From contig NZ_JABFDM010000005.1 in the NCBI RefSeq assembly GCF_013178945.1, positions 506,437-570,436 on the forward strand: a stretch of 64,000 nt of DNA. Direction: 5' to 3'. Origin of the DNA: Bradyrhizobium aeschynomenes (lineage in GTDB: Bacteria; Pseudomonadota; Alphaproteobacteria; Rhizobiales; Xanthobacteraceae). The notes under the pieces were generated by a model. It worked only from the letters and a program-made list of their open reading frames with translations, was not told where the DNA came from and did not search any database. The position numbers and the translations under genes are program-made. This document shows, piece after piece, positions 53,040-61,816 of the stretch; position 1 is the first letter of the stretch; each line of letters starts with the position of its first letter.

Positions 53040-53459
53040 TCAGCGCCGCTTGGCGTACCGGCTGGCGAAGCTCTCGATCAGGCGGCGCAGCTTGGCCCGG
53101 TGCACGCGACGTGCGGCTTCCGCGGCGGGCAGCCAGACCAGCTCGCGTTGGCCGCGCTCGGGATAGCGTCCATGCTGCTTCTTGACCTTGAGCGGATACA
53201 GCTCGACGTCGCAGAGGATCTTGCGCTTGCCCTTGCGCTTGGCGTGCTTGAATTGGCCGAGCGACTGGCGGCCGATCTTGCCGCGCAGGCCGGCCTCCTC
53301 ATAGGCCTCGATGGCAGCGACGCGATGCGGGCCCTTGCGCAGCATCGGCGAGCCCTTGGGCACCGACCATCGCTGCTTGCGCCGCGTGGTGATGAGCAGA
53401 ATGCTGAGCTGTGTGGCCTCGATACGAAAGGGCAGCGCGGCAAATTGCTTGTTCTTCAT
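53040..53459 (-). CDS. NUDIX hydrolase-like protein with a degenerate box
   Basis: This 139-aa basic protein has a NUDIX box at about residues 35-58. Compared with the usual G-x5-E-x7-R-E-U-x-E-E-x-G-U, the first Glu is Lys and the Arg before Glu is Ile. The remaining E, EE and G are present (IEAYEEAGL). Lys/Arg-rich ends suggest nucleic acid or phosphate binding. GGGGG precedes the ATG at 53459. Confidence 0.75.
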   Translation of the reverse strand: MKNKQFAALPFRIEATQLSILLITTRRKQRWSVPKGSPMLRKGPHRVAAIEAYEEAGLRGKIGRQSLGQFKHAKRKGKRKILCDVELYPLKVKKQHGRYPERGQRELVWLPAAEAARRVHRAKLRRLIESFASRYAKRR

Positions 53460-53725
53460 GGGACCCCCTTTCGTGGCTTGGATTGAACCGGACACCCTGT
53501 TGATTGGTTCCTGAAGCGGCGGCTGTTAAACCTCCGAGATGAATATCAAATGATACGTGATGGAGCCATCGCAGCGACTAGCATCAACTGTCCCGGCGCC
53601 GCCATCCGCTCGCGCCCTGCGAGCGCTGACGGCGTGGTTCGACGCCGATTCACTTATGTTGATGCGCGGTTCATGACCTCATTTAAGGTTGTGATGCGTA
53701 TCGACGAAACCGGATCCGATCTCGC

Positions 53726-53953
53726 ATGGAAGTAGAAGTTCAGAAGAAACGGCGCCGGCGCGTCAAGCAGACGATGACGTTGGCCGAGCGGTTGCAACAG
53801 ACGGCGCGCGAGGCGCGCGATATGGCGAAACGGCTGCCGCCCGGAATCGAGCAGGCCAGGCAGCTGCGCCGCGCCCGCGAGGCCGAAGCGATCGTCGAGC
53901 TCGACCGCTTCCTGACCGCCCCAGCACGCAGCACTCCGAGGCGATCGCGCTGA
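53726..53953 (+). CDS. Small basic hypothetical protein (75 aa)
   Basis: It begins MEVEVQKKRRRRVKQTMTLAE and continues with ARDMAKRLPPGIEQARQLRRAREAEA, a short helical family often seen in Bradyrhizobium (a helix with LPPG turn). The function is unknown. It ends 294 bases before amiC. Confidence 0.6.
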   Translation: MEVEVQKKRRRRVKQTMTLAERLQQTAREARDMAKRLPPGIEQARQLRRAREAEAIVELDRFLTAPARSTPRRSR

Positions 53954-54111
53954 CCCGCGACGACCGGCCGCGCAGGGCGACGCCGGATGTCACAGGCAAC
54001 ATCGTCGCAGCTGCATCTTTTTACTGCAAGCGGGCACGAATTGATGCAGCCATCGCTGCAACAACGCGCTTGACAGGATGGATGTCCTAAGCGACCGTAA
54101 TGTCCACGCGT

Positions 54112-54127
54112 TGGGCACAGCAGCCCA
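54112..54127 (+). promoter_or_regulatory. Hexaloop hairpin, candidate ANTAR (AmiR) binding element
   Basis: A 5-bp stem TGGGC/GCCCA closes a six-base loop ACAGCA with A at position 1 and G at position 4. This is the loop pattern known for RNA targets of ANTAR-domain antiterminators. It lies 120 bases upstream of amiC, ahead of a second hairpin and an intrinsic terminator. Confidence 0.5.
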
Positions 54128-54154
54128 TTGGACGCGAGCACGATCAAACCATTT

Positions 54155-54188
54155 CCAACGCCGCGCTGATCGAAGCGTGTTTGGTTGG
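54155..54188 (+). promoter_or_regulatory. Second leader hairpin upstream of amiC
   Basis: CGCGCT/AGCGTG (54162-54167 and 54074-equivalent arm 54174-54179) forms a 6-bp stem with one G-T pair and a six-base loop GATCGA. Outer bases CCAAC and GTTGG can extend it. The loop does not have the A1/G4 pattern. It ends 9 bases before the terminator stem. Confidence 0.4.
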
Positions 54189-54196
54189 TGGCGAGG

Positions 54197-54236
54197 GCGC
54201 CCTCGGCTTGACAGCCGACGGGCGCTTTTTTGTTTT
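54197..54236 (+). terminator. Intrinsic terminator (attenuator) in the amiC leader
   Basis: An 11-bp stem with one bulged C (GCGCCCTCGGC paired with GCCGACGGGCGC), a six-base loop TTGACA and then TTTTTTGTTTT. This is the clearest intrinsic terminator in the window. It ends 11 bases before the amiC start, so read-through is required for the operon to be expressed, which fits control by AmiR. Confidence 0.8.
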
Positions 54237-54246
54237 GGGACGCGGG

Positions 54247-55407
54247 ATGACACGGACGACGTTTCGCATCGGGGTGATGTTCTCGACGACGGGCTCGTAC
54301 AGCGTCGTCGCGCGCTCGATGCTGAACGGAGCGCAGCTCGCGCTCGCAGAGGTCAACGCCGCGGATGGGCCGATCACGCTGGAGCCGGTCGTGGTCAACC
54401 CGTCCGGCGATCTCGCGCAGTACCGCGCGCTGGCGCGCGAGCTCCTGAGCTCCGGCATCCGCCAGGTCGTCGGCTGCTACACCTCGTCGAGCCGCAAGGA
54501 GGTGATTCCCTGCTTCGAGAAGTTCGACGGGCTGCTCTGGTATCCGTCGCATTACGAAGGCTTCGAGAGCTCGGACAACGTCATCTACACCGGTGCGGCG
54601 CCGAACCAGCATGTGCTGCCGCTGGTCGACTATCTGGCCTCGCGCGTGGGCGCGCGCGCCTTCTGCGTCGGCTCGAACTACATCTGGGCCTGGGAGAACA
54701 ACCGCATCTTCCGCGAGGCGCTCAGCGCGCGCGGCGGCACGGTGCTGGCCGAGCGCTATCTGACCGTGGGAGATACCGAGTTCGACCAGGTGATCGCGGC
54801 GATTCTCGATCAGCGGCCGGACGTCGTGTTCAACAACCTGATCGGCACCAGCGCCTACGCCTTCTTCCGGGCCTTCCGTGCCGCCTGCCGCGCCCAAGGC
54901 ATCGACCAGGCGAAGGAGATTCCAGTCGCGAGCTGCACGCTGTCCGAGCCGGAGCTGAAGGAAATCGGCGAAGAGGCCGTCGATGGACACCTGTCGTCGA
55001 GCGTGTACTTCTCGTCGCTGAGCTCGCCGGAGAACTCGGCCTTCCTGCAGTCTTATACGGCCGCATTCCCCGATGGCCCGGTGGTCTCCGCGGATGCCGA
55101 AGCCTCCTACATCGCCGTCAAGCTGCTCGCCGCCACCTTGGCGCAGGCCGGCAGTGACGAGTCGCGGCTGGTGCGCTGCGCCGTCGCCAACCAGCGTCTG
55201 CTCGCGCCACAAGGCGAGGTGCGGATCGATCCGCAGACCTATCACGCCTGGCTGACGCCGCGGATCGGCCGCTCCTCGACCGACGGCCAGTTCGAGCTGC
55301 TGCTGGAAGCGCGGCAGCCGATCGCGCCCGATCCGTACCTCGTGCAGTCGTCGCCGCGCTTTGCGACATCCATGCGTCCACCGCTGCTCCGAATGGTGAA
55401 GTCATGA
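54247..55407 (+). CDS. amiC: AmiC-like amide-sensing periplasmic-binding-fold regulator
   Basis: This 386-aa protein lacks a signal peptide and matches AmiC of Pseudomonas in length and start (FRIGVMFSTTGSYSVVARS). It is a type I ligand-binding fold: GAQLALAEVNA, then YTSSSRKEVIPCFE, then GTSAYAFFRAF. AmiC binds short-chain amides in the cytosol and releases AmiR when induced. The start at 54247 gives the normal length. The stop overlaps the amiR ATG. Confidence 0.85.
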   Translation: MTRTTFRIGVMFSTTGSYSVVARSMLNGAQLALAEVNAADGPITLEPVVVNPSGDLAQYRALARELLSSGIRQVVGCYTSSSRKEVIPCFEKFDGLLWYPSHYEGFESSDNVIYTGAAPNQHVLPLVDYLASRVGARAFCVGSNYIWAWENNRIFREALSARGGTVLAERYLTVGDTEFDQVIAAILDQRPDVVFNNLIGTSAYAFFRAFRAACRAQGIDQAKEIPVASCTLSEPELKEIGEEAVDGHLSSSVYFSSLSSPENSAFLQSYTAAFPDGPVVSADAEASYIAVKLLAATLAQAGSDESRLVRCAVANQRLLAPQGEVRIDPQTYHAWLTPRIGRSSTDGQFELLLEARQPIAPDPYLVQSSPRFATSMRPPLLRMVKS

Positions 55408-56069
55408 CCTTCCGATTGCTGCAGAACTTCAAGGGTGGCCGCGCGCTGGTGATCACCCGGCGGGCAGGGTGGGAGACGACCCTGGAGACGACGCTCGCCA
55501 AGCTCGGCGTCGCCTGCGACTACCCCGAGATCATCGACGGCCGCGCGCAGCTCGACGTCAGCGCCTTGCAGCCCGAGCGCGACATCCTCTTCATCGACGG
55601 CGACCTCGAAGGCGCGCTCGCGCTGGAAGTCAATCCGGCCTCGAAGCTGCCGCCGGTGCCGGTGATCGGCCTCGTCGGCGTCGAGGCGCCGAGCCGGCTC
55701 AAGGCGCTGGTCAATCTCGGCGCGACCTCGTTCCTGCGCAAGCCGGTGCACGGCGGCGCCGTCTACACCGCACTGTTCCTCGGCATCAACCAGTTCCTGC
55801 TGCGCACCGACATGTACGAGAAGCTGCAGGATCTGGAAAGCCGCAGGCGCGGCCGGAGGGCCGTGATCCGCGCGGTCGTGTCCCTGATGCAGGAGGCCGG
55901 TCTCAACGACGACGATGCCTATTCCGCGCTTCGCCGCGACAGCATGCGGGCGCGGCAAAGTCTGGAGCTCTATTGCGAGGAGTTCCTGAAGAGACGGGCG
56001 ATGCCGCCCGATACGCCGGACCGCACGAGCAGCGTCACGCTGCGAGGCGGCAACAAGCAAGCGATGTAG
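55404..56069 (+). CDS. amiR: AmiR-like ANTAR-domain antiterminator
   Basis: This 221-aa protein has a receiver-like N-terminal domain (residues about 10-130) that lacks the usual phosphorylation aspartate pocket, as in AmiR. A coiled-coil linker and a C-terminal ANTAR domain follow (about 150-205: RRAVIRAVVSLMQEAGLNDDDAY, split here as AVIRAVVSLMQEAG and AYSALRRDSMRARQSLELYC). ANTAR proteins bind hairpin loops in leader RNA and block terminators. It is coupled to amiC. Confidence 0.88.
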   Translation: MTFRLLQNFKGGRALVITRRAGWETTLETTLAKLGVACDYPEIIDGRAQLDVSALQPERDILFIDGDLEGALALEVNPASKLPPVPVIGLVGVEAPSRLKALVNLGATSFLRKPVHGGAVYTALFLGINQFLLRTDMYEKLQDLESRRRGRRAVIRAVVSLMQEAGLNDDDAYSALRRDSMRARQSLELYCEEFLKRRAMPPDTPDRTSSVTLRGGNKQAM

Positions 56070-56078
56070 GAGCATCAC

Positions 56079-57317
56079 ATGACCAGATCTGGAATGCGGG
56101 GGCTGCGTGCCGCAGCCCTCACGGGGACGCTTGTCTTCGCGTCAGGCGCATTTGCTGCGGAAAACCCGATCAAGCTCGGCGTGCTGGAAGATCAGTCCGG
56201 CGACTTCGCCGCCGCCACGATCGGCAAGGTGCACGCCATCCAGTTGGCGGCCGAGGAGATCAACAAGGCCGGCGGCATCATGGGCCGTCCGCTGGAGCTC
56301 GTGACCTACGACACCCAGTCGGACAACACCCGCTATCAGGAGTTCATGCGCCGCGTGCTGCAGCGGGACAAGGTCGACGTCGTGTTCGCCGGCTTCTCCT
56401 CGGCCTCGCGCGAGGCTTACCGGCCGATCGTCGACCAGTTCAACGGCTTCGCCTTCTACAACAACCAGTATGAAGGCGGCGTCTGCGACGGCCACATGGT
56501 GGTGACCGGCGCGGTGCCGGAGCAGCAGTTCTCGACCTTGATCCCCTACATGATGCAGACCTACGGCAAGAAGGTCTACACGCTCGCCGCCGACTACAAT
56601 TTCGGCCAGATCTCGGCCGAATGGGTGCGCAAGATCGTCAAGGAGAACGGCGGCGAGATGGCTGGGGAGGAGTTCATCCCGCTCGGCGTGTCGCAGTTCT
56701 CGCAGAGCATCCAGAACATCCAGAAGGCCAAGCCCGACTTCGTGGTGACCCTGCTGGTCGGCACCGCCCAGGCGTCCTATTACGAGCAGGCGGCGTCCGC
56801 CAACGTCAATCTGCCGATGGCATCGTCCGTCAACGTCGGCCAGGGCTATGAGCACAAGCGCTTCAAGCCGCCGAGCCTCAAGGACATGTACGTCACCACC
56901 AACTACATCGAGGAAATCGATACCCCGAAGAGCAAGGCGTTCCTGGCCAAGTTCAAGGCCAAGTTCCCCAACGAGCCCTATGTGAACCAGGAGGCCGAGA
57001 ACTCCTACCTCGCGCTCTATCTCTACAAGCAGATGGTGGAGCGGGCGAAGTCGACCAACCGCGACGAGATCCGCAAGGTGATCGCGATGGGCGATGTCTG
57101 CATGGATGCGCCGGAAGGCAAGGTCTGCATCGACCCCAAGAGCCAGCACATGTCGCACACCATCTATCTCGCCAAGGTCGGCGCCGACCACTCGATCTCC
57201 TTCCCGAAGGTCTGGGAGGACATCAAGCCGTATTGGTTGGGTGAGGCCGGCTGCGACCTGACCAAGAAGGATCCGATGGCGCAATACACGCCGTCGAATC
57301 CGCCGCCGAAGCCCTGA
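56079..57317 (+). CDS. ABC transporter substrate-binding protein for short-chain amides or urea (FmdD-like)
   Basis: This 412-aa protein has a signal peptide ending AFA near residue 26 and a type I periplasmic-binding fold (IKLGVLEDQSGDFAAATIGK, then INKAGGIMGRPLELVTYD). The family covers branched-chain amino acid, urea and short-chain amide binders. Its place next to amiCR, formamidase and a nitrilase points to formamide, acetamide or similar. AGGAG precedes the ATG. Two cysteines near the end (CMDAPEGKVC) may pair. Confidence 0.85.
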   Translation: MTRSGMRGLRAAALTGTLVFASGAFAAENPIKLGVLEDQSGDFAAATIGKVHAIQLAAEEINKAGGIMGRPLELVTYDTQSDNTRYQEFMRRVLQRDKVDVVFAGFSSASREAYRPIVDQFNGFAFYNNQYEGGVCDGHMVVTGAVPEQQFSTLIPYMMQTYGKKVYTLAADYNFGQISAEWVRKIVKENGGEMAGEEFIPLGVSQFSQSIQNIQKAKPDFVVTLLVGTAQASYYEQAASANVNLPMASSVNVGQGYEHKRFKPPSLKDMYVTTNYIEEIDTPKSKAFLAKFKAKFPNEPYVNQEAENSYLALYLYKQMVERAKSTNRDEIRKVIAMGDVCMDAPEGKVCIDPKSQHMSHTIYLAKVGADHSISFPKVWEDIKPYWLGEAGCDLTKKDPMAQYTPSNPPPKP

Positions 57318-57328
57318 TCGGCGGACGC

Positions 57329-57362
57329 GGCCGCTCCGGCGTCCCCTCACGCCGGAGCGGCC
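57329..57362 (+). terminator. Hairpin between the binding protein and the permease genes
   Basis: A perfect 14-bp GC-rich stem (GGCCGCTCCGGCGT and complement) with a six-base loop CCCCTC lies 11 bases after the stop. There is no T-run. Such hairpins often stabilise the upstream mRNA so that the binding protein is made in excess over the permeases. Confidence 0.65.
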
Positions 57363-57409
57363 CGCTGTCTCATCACCTCGCCCATTCGAACCCCACATCG
57401 ATCGAAGAC

Positions 57410-58282
57410 ATGGATATCGCAACCCTGGCATTCTCTGCGCTCTACCAGTTCGGTGACGCATTCGCCTTCCTGGTGCTGTCGGCCTGCGGGCTTGCGGTGA
57501 TCTTCGGCATGATGGGCGTGATCAATCTCGCCCATGGCGAGTTCATCATGTGCGGCGCCTATGTCACGGCGGCGACGGTGCACGCCGGCCTGCCGCTGCC
57601 GCTCGGCATTCTCTGCGGCACGCTCGCCTCAGCCTTCGTCGGCGTGCTCGTCGAACTGCTGGTGATCCGCCATCTCTACGAGCGGCCGCTCGACACCATC
57701 GTCGCCACCTGGGGCCTCAGCCTGATCGCGACGCAAGGCACCTTGATCCTGGTCGGCTCGACCATGGCCGGCGTCGGCACGCCGTTCGGCAGTTTTCAGG
57801 TCGGCGCCTATTCCTATTCGATCTACCGCATCGTGCTGTTCGTGGCCGCGCTCGCCGTGCTGGCTGCGCTGTACGCGCTGTTCAACTGGACCCGGTTCGG
57901 CGTGCTCGCGCGCGCCACCATCCAGGTGCCGCACATGGCGGCCGCGCTCGGCGTCGACACAAGGCTGATCTACAGTCTCACCTTCGCCTGCGGCGCGGGG
58001 CTCGCAGGCCTTGCCGGCGGGCTCTATGCGCCGACCATGACCTTGGTGCCCACGATGGGCGCGACCTTCATCATGGAGGCGTTCGTCACCGTGGTGATCG
58101 GCGGCGCCGATGTGTTCCTCGGCACCGCGCCGGCCGGCGGCCTCCTTGCCATCGTGAAATCCGGGATGACCTCCTGGCAGGGACAGTTGTTCGGCCAGAT
58201 CGGGCTCCTGATTGCCGTCATCATCGTCGTCCGGGTTCTGCCGAAGGGCATCTCCGGCTTCGTGCTGCGCGAGCGGACCTGA
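57410..58282 (+). CDS. ABC transporter permease (branched-chain amino acid/urea/amide type), first subunit
   Basis: This 290-aa protein has about eight membrane segments and the LivH/UrtB-type signature GMMGVINLAHGEFIMCGAY near residue 28 and the later GGADVFLGTAPAGGLLAIVKSG near residue 225. It forms the inner-membrane channel with the next gene product. Its start has only a weak ribosome-binding site. Confidence 0.88.
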   Translation: MDIATLAFSALYQFGDAFAFLVLSACGLAVIFGMMGVINLAHGEFIMCGAYVTAATVHAGLPLPLGILCGTLASAFVGVLVELLVIRHLYERPLDTIVATWGLSLIATQGTLILVGSTMAGVGTPFGSFQVGAYSYSIYRIVLFVAALAVLAALYALFNWTRFGVLARATIQVPHMAAALGVDTRLIYSLTFACGAGLAGLAGGLYAPTMTLVPTMGATFIMEAFVTVVIGGADVFLGTAPAGGLLAIVKSGMTSWQGQLFGQIGLLIAVIIVVRVLPKGISGFVLRERT

Positions 58283-58293
58283 GGAGCGGCGCC

Positions 58294-59358
58294 ATGGCTG
58301 GATTTCTATCCCTGTTCCGCCGGCTCGAAGGACCGCAGACGCTCGGCCGCGGCCCAGCGTTCTGGGCGTTGTTCGCACTCGTGCTGGCCGGCGCGCTGGC
58401 CTATCCGCTGTTCAGCGACGGCTACACCGTGGGCAACACCGTCTACTTCTTCGTCTGGGTGTTCATCGCGCTCAGCCTCAGCCTGATCTGGGGCTATGGC
58501 GGCTCGCTGTCGTTCGGCCAGACCGCGTTCTTCGGCATCGCCGGCTATGGCTACGGCATTCTCACCATCAATTTCGGCGCGGCTTACGGCTTCACCTGGA
58601 TCGCGCTGCTGCTCGCGGTCGGCATGGCGGCGCTGGTGGCAGCGCTGCTCGGCTACTTCATGTTCTTCGGCCGCATCGCCGGCGTGTTCCTCGGCATCGT
58701 CACGCTTGCGGTGACCCTGATGCTCGAGCGCTTCATGGCGCAGACGGCCGGACCCGAATGGCGCATCGGTGCGGCCCGGCTGAACGGGTTCAACGGCATG
58801 AGCGCGATGCCGCCGCTGACCATTCCCTGGTTCGGCGGCCCGATCGTGCTGTTCGCCGATGTCGGGCTCTACTATGTCGTGCTCGCGATGCTCGTGCTGG
58901 TCTATCTCGGCTTGCGCATCCTGATGAACTCCGCCTTCGGCAACGTCATCGTCGCCATCCGGGAGAACCCCGAGCGTGCGGAGATGCTGGGCTACGACAT
59001 CCGCAAATATCAGCTCATCACATTCGTGATTGGCGCTGCGCTCGCCGGCCTCTCCGGCGTGCTCTACACGGTGTGGGGCCAGTACATCACGCCGTCCAGC
59101 ATGGGCATGACGGCGGCGTCGCTGCCGCTGATCTGGGTCGCCGTCGGCGGCCGCAGCGATCTGACGGCCACCATCATCGGTACCTTGGCGGTGCTCTCCG
59201 GCTTCCAGGCGCTGACGATCTACGGCAGCCAATATGCGCTGGTGTTCATGGGCGTGCTGCTGGTGCTGACCGTGCTGATCGCGCCGAACGGCCTCGTGCT
59301 CGGCGTGATCAACTGGATCACGAAGCTCGTCACGCGGCGCAAATCGGAGGCGGCGTGA
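58294..59358 (+). CDS. ABC transporter permease (LivM/UrtC type), second subunit
   Basis: This 354-aa protein has about ten membrane segments, with LIWGYGGSLSFGQTAFFGIAGYG near residue 64 (split here: LIWGYGGSLSFGQTAFFG) and REN-type loop AIRENPERAEMLGYD near residue 228, the site that contacts the ATPases. GAGGAG precedes the ATG. The stop overlaps the next ATG. Confidence 0.9.
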   Translation: MAGFLSLFRRLEGPQTLGRGPAFWALFALVLAGALAYPLFSDGYTVGNTVYFFVWVFIALSLSLIWGYGGSLSFGQTAFFGIAGYGYGILTINFGAAYGFTWIALLLAVGMAALVAALLGYFMFFGRIAGVFLGIVTLAVTLMLERFMAQTAGPEWRIGAARLNGFNGMSAMPPLTIPWFGGPIVLFADVGLYYVVLAMLVLVYLGLRILMNSAFGNVIVAIRENPERAEMLGYDIRKYQLITFVIGAALAGLSGVLYTVWGQYITPSSMGMTAASLPLIWVAVGGRSDLTATIIGTLAVLSGFQALTIYGSQYALVFMGVLLVLTVLIAPNGLVLGVINWITKLVTRRKSEAA

Positions 59359-60074
59359 TGGCGCTGCTGCAATTGCGCGACGTCAACAAGCATTTCGGCG
59401 GTCTGCACGTGACGAATTCCGTCAATCTCGTGCTGGAGCAGGGCGAGATCCACTGCCTGATCGGGCCGAACGGTGCCGGCAAGAGCACCTTGTTCCGGCT
59501 GATCCTCGGCGAGCATCATCCCGGCAGCGGCCAGATCTATTTTGCCGGCGAGGACATCACGACGCTGAAATCCTTCGCGCGCATCCGCCGCGGGCTGTCG
59601 GTCAAGTTTCAGGTGCCCGGCGTGTTCAAGGGTCTGTCGGTGCGGCAGAACCTGGAAATCGCGCTGCAAAGCCGGCTGCACGGGGCCGCGCTCGACCAGG
59701 AGATCGAGCGGCTGCTCGCCTTTCTGAACCTTGAAGCCGAGCAGGCGCAGCTCGCCGGCAATCTCAGCCACGGCCAGAAGCAGTGGCTGGAGATCGGCAT
59801 GGCAATCGCGCTGAAGCCGCGGCTCCTGCTGCTCGACGAGCCGACCGCCGGCATGTCGCCGGAGGAGACGCACATGACCGGCGAGATGGTGCGGCGGCTG
59901 AACGCGGCCGGCATGACCGTGCTCGCCATCGAGCACGACATGGCCTTCGTGCGCCAGGTCGCGCAGCGCGTCACCGTGCTGCATCTCGGCCAGGTGTTCG
60001 CGCAGGGCTCGATCGACGAGATCGTGGCCGACGAGCGCGTCGCGGCGATCTATCTGGGGCAGGCGCATGCGTAA
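59358..60074 (+). CDS. ABC transporter ATP-binding protein (LivG/UrtD type)
   Basis: This 238-aa ATPase has Walker A GPNGAGKST near residue 38, the signature SHGQKQWLEIGMA near residue 140 (with SHGQ instead of SGGQ), Walker B LLLLDEPTAGMSP and the H-loop EHDM. It energises amide uptake with its partner. An in-frame GTG one codon upstream is an alternative start. It overlaps the next gene by 8 bases. Confidence 0.92.
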   Translation: MALLQLRDVNKHFGGLHVTNSVNLVLEQGEIHCLIGPNGAGKSTLFRLILGEHHPGSGQIYFAGEDITTLKSFARIRRGLSVKFQVPGVFKGLSVRQNLEIALQSRLHGAALDQEIERLLAFLNLEAEQAQLAGNLSHGQKQWLEIGMAIALKPRLLLLDEPTAGMSPEETHMTGEMVRRLNAAGMTVLAIEHDMAFVRQVAQRVTVLHLGQVFAQGSIDEIVADERVAAIYLGQAHA

Positions 60075-60783
60075 GGAAGTCATCCTCACCACCGTCGGGC
60101 TTCGCGCCGGCTATGGCGGCAAGCCGGTGCTGCAGGGGCTGGAGATCGAGGTCCGCGAAGGCGAAATCGTCGCGGTGATCGGCCGCAACGGCGTCGGCAA
60201 GTCGACCCTGATGAAGAGTCTGATCGGACTTGTGCCAGCTATGTCCGGCTCGATCGTCTATCGCGGCGAGGCCGTCGAGCATCTGCCGGCGCACAAGCGG
60301 GCGCGGCTCGGCATGGGCTATGTGCCGCAGGGCCGCGACGTGTTTCCGCGGCTGACGGTCGGCGAGAACATCGCGGTGGGCGCGGCGATCAAGGGCGGCG
60401 GCATTCCGGAAGAGGGGAAGCAGCGCGTCATCGGCGCGTTTCCCATCCTGCAGGAGCGCTGGAGTCAGCGCGCCGGCACGATGTCCGGCGGCCAGCAGCA
60501 GCAGCTCGCGATCGGCCGCGTGCTGATCGCGGATCCCAATCTGATCCTGCTCGACGAGCCCTCGGAGGGCATCCAGCCGAACATCGTCCAGGACATCGCC
60601 CGCAACATGGTCGAGCTCAACCGCCGGACCGGGGTCACCATCATCCTCGTCGAGCAGAATCTCGACATGATCCGCGCCATGGCGCAGCGCGCCTATGTCA
60701 TGGACAAGGGCCGCATCACCGCTGCTATCGCGCGCGAGGCGCTCGACGACGCCGCCGAGATGCGCCGCCACCTCGCAGTCTGA
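60067..60783 (+). CDS. ABC transporter ATP-binding protein (LivF/UrtE type)
   Basis: This 238-aa ATPase has Walker A GRNGVGKST near residue 38, the signature MSGGQQQQLAIGRVL near residue 138, Walker B LILLDEPSEG and EQNLD. It is the second ATPase of the importer. It overlaps the preceding gene, and the amidase follows after 32 bases. Confidence 0.93.
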   Translation: MRKEVILTTVGLRAGYGGKPVLQGLEIEVREGEIVAVIGRNGVGKSTLMKSLIGLVPAMSGSIVYRGEAVEHLPAHKRARLGMGYVPQGRDVFPRLTVGENIAVGAAIKGGGIPEEGKQRVIGAFPILQERWSQRAGTMSGGQQQQLAIGRVLIADPNLILLDEPSEGIQPNIVQDIARNMVELNRRTGVTIILVEQNLDMIRAMAQRAYVMDKGRITAAIAREALDDAAEMRRHLAV

Positions 60784-60815
60784 AGAAACTTGAAACGAGC
60801 ACAAGGAGAACGAGC

Positions 60816-61805
60816 ATGGCCTGGCAGTCGGAATCGATCATGGCCCGCAAGGGCGTGGCCAAGGGCGTGCGCGGCGCGCACCATCTCATCACCGAACAGG
60901 ACCAGGGCAAGTATCACTACGTCTACGGCCCCTATGTCGATCCGGTGCTGATCATCGACCCCGGCGCCGTCGTCTCGGCCGAAACGCATGACGCGTTCGA
61001 GGGTGCGATCAAGCATGAGACCGACAGCCCGTCGAAGATCCTGAACTTCCCGTTCCTCAACCCGCAGAACGGACCGATCTACGTCAACGGCGCCGAGAAG
61101 GGCGATACGCTCGCGGTGTACATCGAGAGCATCGTCCCGCGCGGGCCGCAGCCGCGCGGCACCACCGTGATCATGCCGGAGTTCGGAGGGCTGGTCGGAA
61201 CCGGGAATACGGCGCTGCTGAATCCGGCGCTGCCCGAGCGGGTCAAGAAGCTGGAGATCACAGCGGAGAAGGGCACGGTGTGGAACGACAAGATCACGCT
61301 GCCCTATGAGCCGTTCATCGGCACCATCGGCACCTCGCCGGAAATCGAGGCGATCTCCTCGCTCGTGCCCGACTACTACGGCGGCAACATGGACCTGCCG
61401 GATGTCGGCACCGGCGCGATCATCTATCTGCCGGTGAATACCAAGGGGGCGCTGCTCTATCTCGGCGACTGCCACGCTGCGCAGGGCGACGGCGAACTGT
61501 GCGGCGTCGCGATCGAGCATCCGACGGTCACGACCGTGCAGGTCGACCTGATCAAGGGCTGGCACATCGCCTGGCCGCGGCTGGAGACGAAGGACTTCAT
61601 CATGACCATCGGCTCTGCCAGGCCGATGGAGGACGCGGCACGCATCGCCTATCGGGAGCTGTGCCGCTGGATGGCGGCCGACTACGGTTTCGAGGAGATC
61701 GACGCCTACATGCTGCTGACGCAGGCCGGCCGCGTCCGGCTCGGCAACATGGTCGATCCGAAATACACGCTCGGCGCCTCCATCAAGAAGCATTTCCTGG
61801 TCTGA
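60816..61805 (+). CDS. fmdA: Acetamidase/formamidase family protein
   Basis: This 329-aa protein shows FmdA/AmdA features: the early GPYVDPVLIIDPGAVVSAETHDAF (split: GPYVDPVLIIDPG), GDTLAVYIESIVPRG near residue 105 and GDCHAAQGDGELCGVAIE near residue 220, which holds the metal-binding residues. It hydrolyses formamide or acetamide to ammonia and the acid. AAGGAG precedes the ATG. It follows a dedicated ABC importer and precedes a nitrilase-fold gene. Confidence 0.9.
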   Translation: MAWQSESIMARKGVAKGVRGAHHLITEQDQGKYHYVYGPYVDPVLIIDPGAVVSAETHDAFEGAIKHETDSPSKILNFPFLNPQNGPIYVNGAEKGDTLAVYIESIVPRGPQPRGTTVIMPEFGGLVGTGNTALLNPALPERVKKLEITAEKGTVWNDKITLPYEPFIGTIGTSPEIEAISSLVPDYYGGNMDLPDVGTGAIIYLPVNTKGALLYLGDCHAAQGDGELCGVAIEHPTVTTVQVDLIKGWHIAWPRLETKDFIMTIGSARPMEDAARIAYRELCRWMAADYGFEEIDAYMLLTQAGRVRLGNMVDPKYTLGASIKKHFLV

Positions 61806-61816
61806 GGCCGCAGACG

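Noticed and set aside
54105..54130. Sigma-54 promoter overlapping the leader hairpin
   Set aside because: A GG is present, but no GC follows at the required 10-base spacing. The sequence is better explained as a hairpin.
54128..54225. Second A1/G4 six-base loop for ANTAR binding
   Set aside because: I checked each A-x-x-G run in this stretch; none is flanked by a complementary stem. The only other six-base-loop hairpins (at 54162-54179 and the terminator) have other loop bases.
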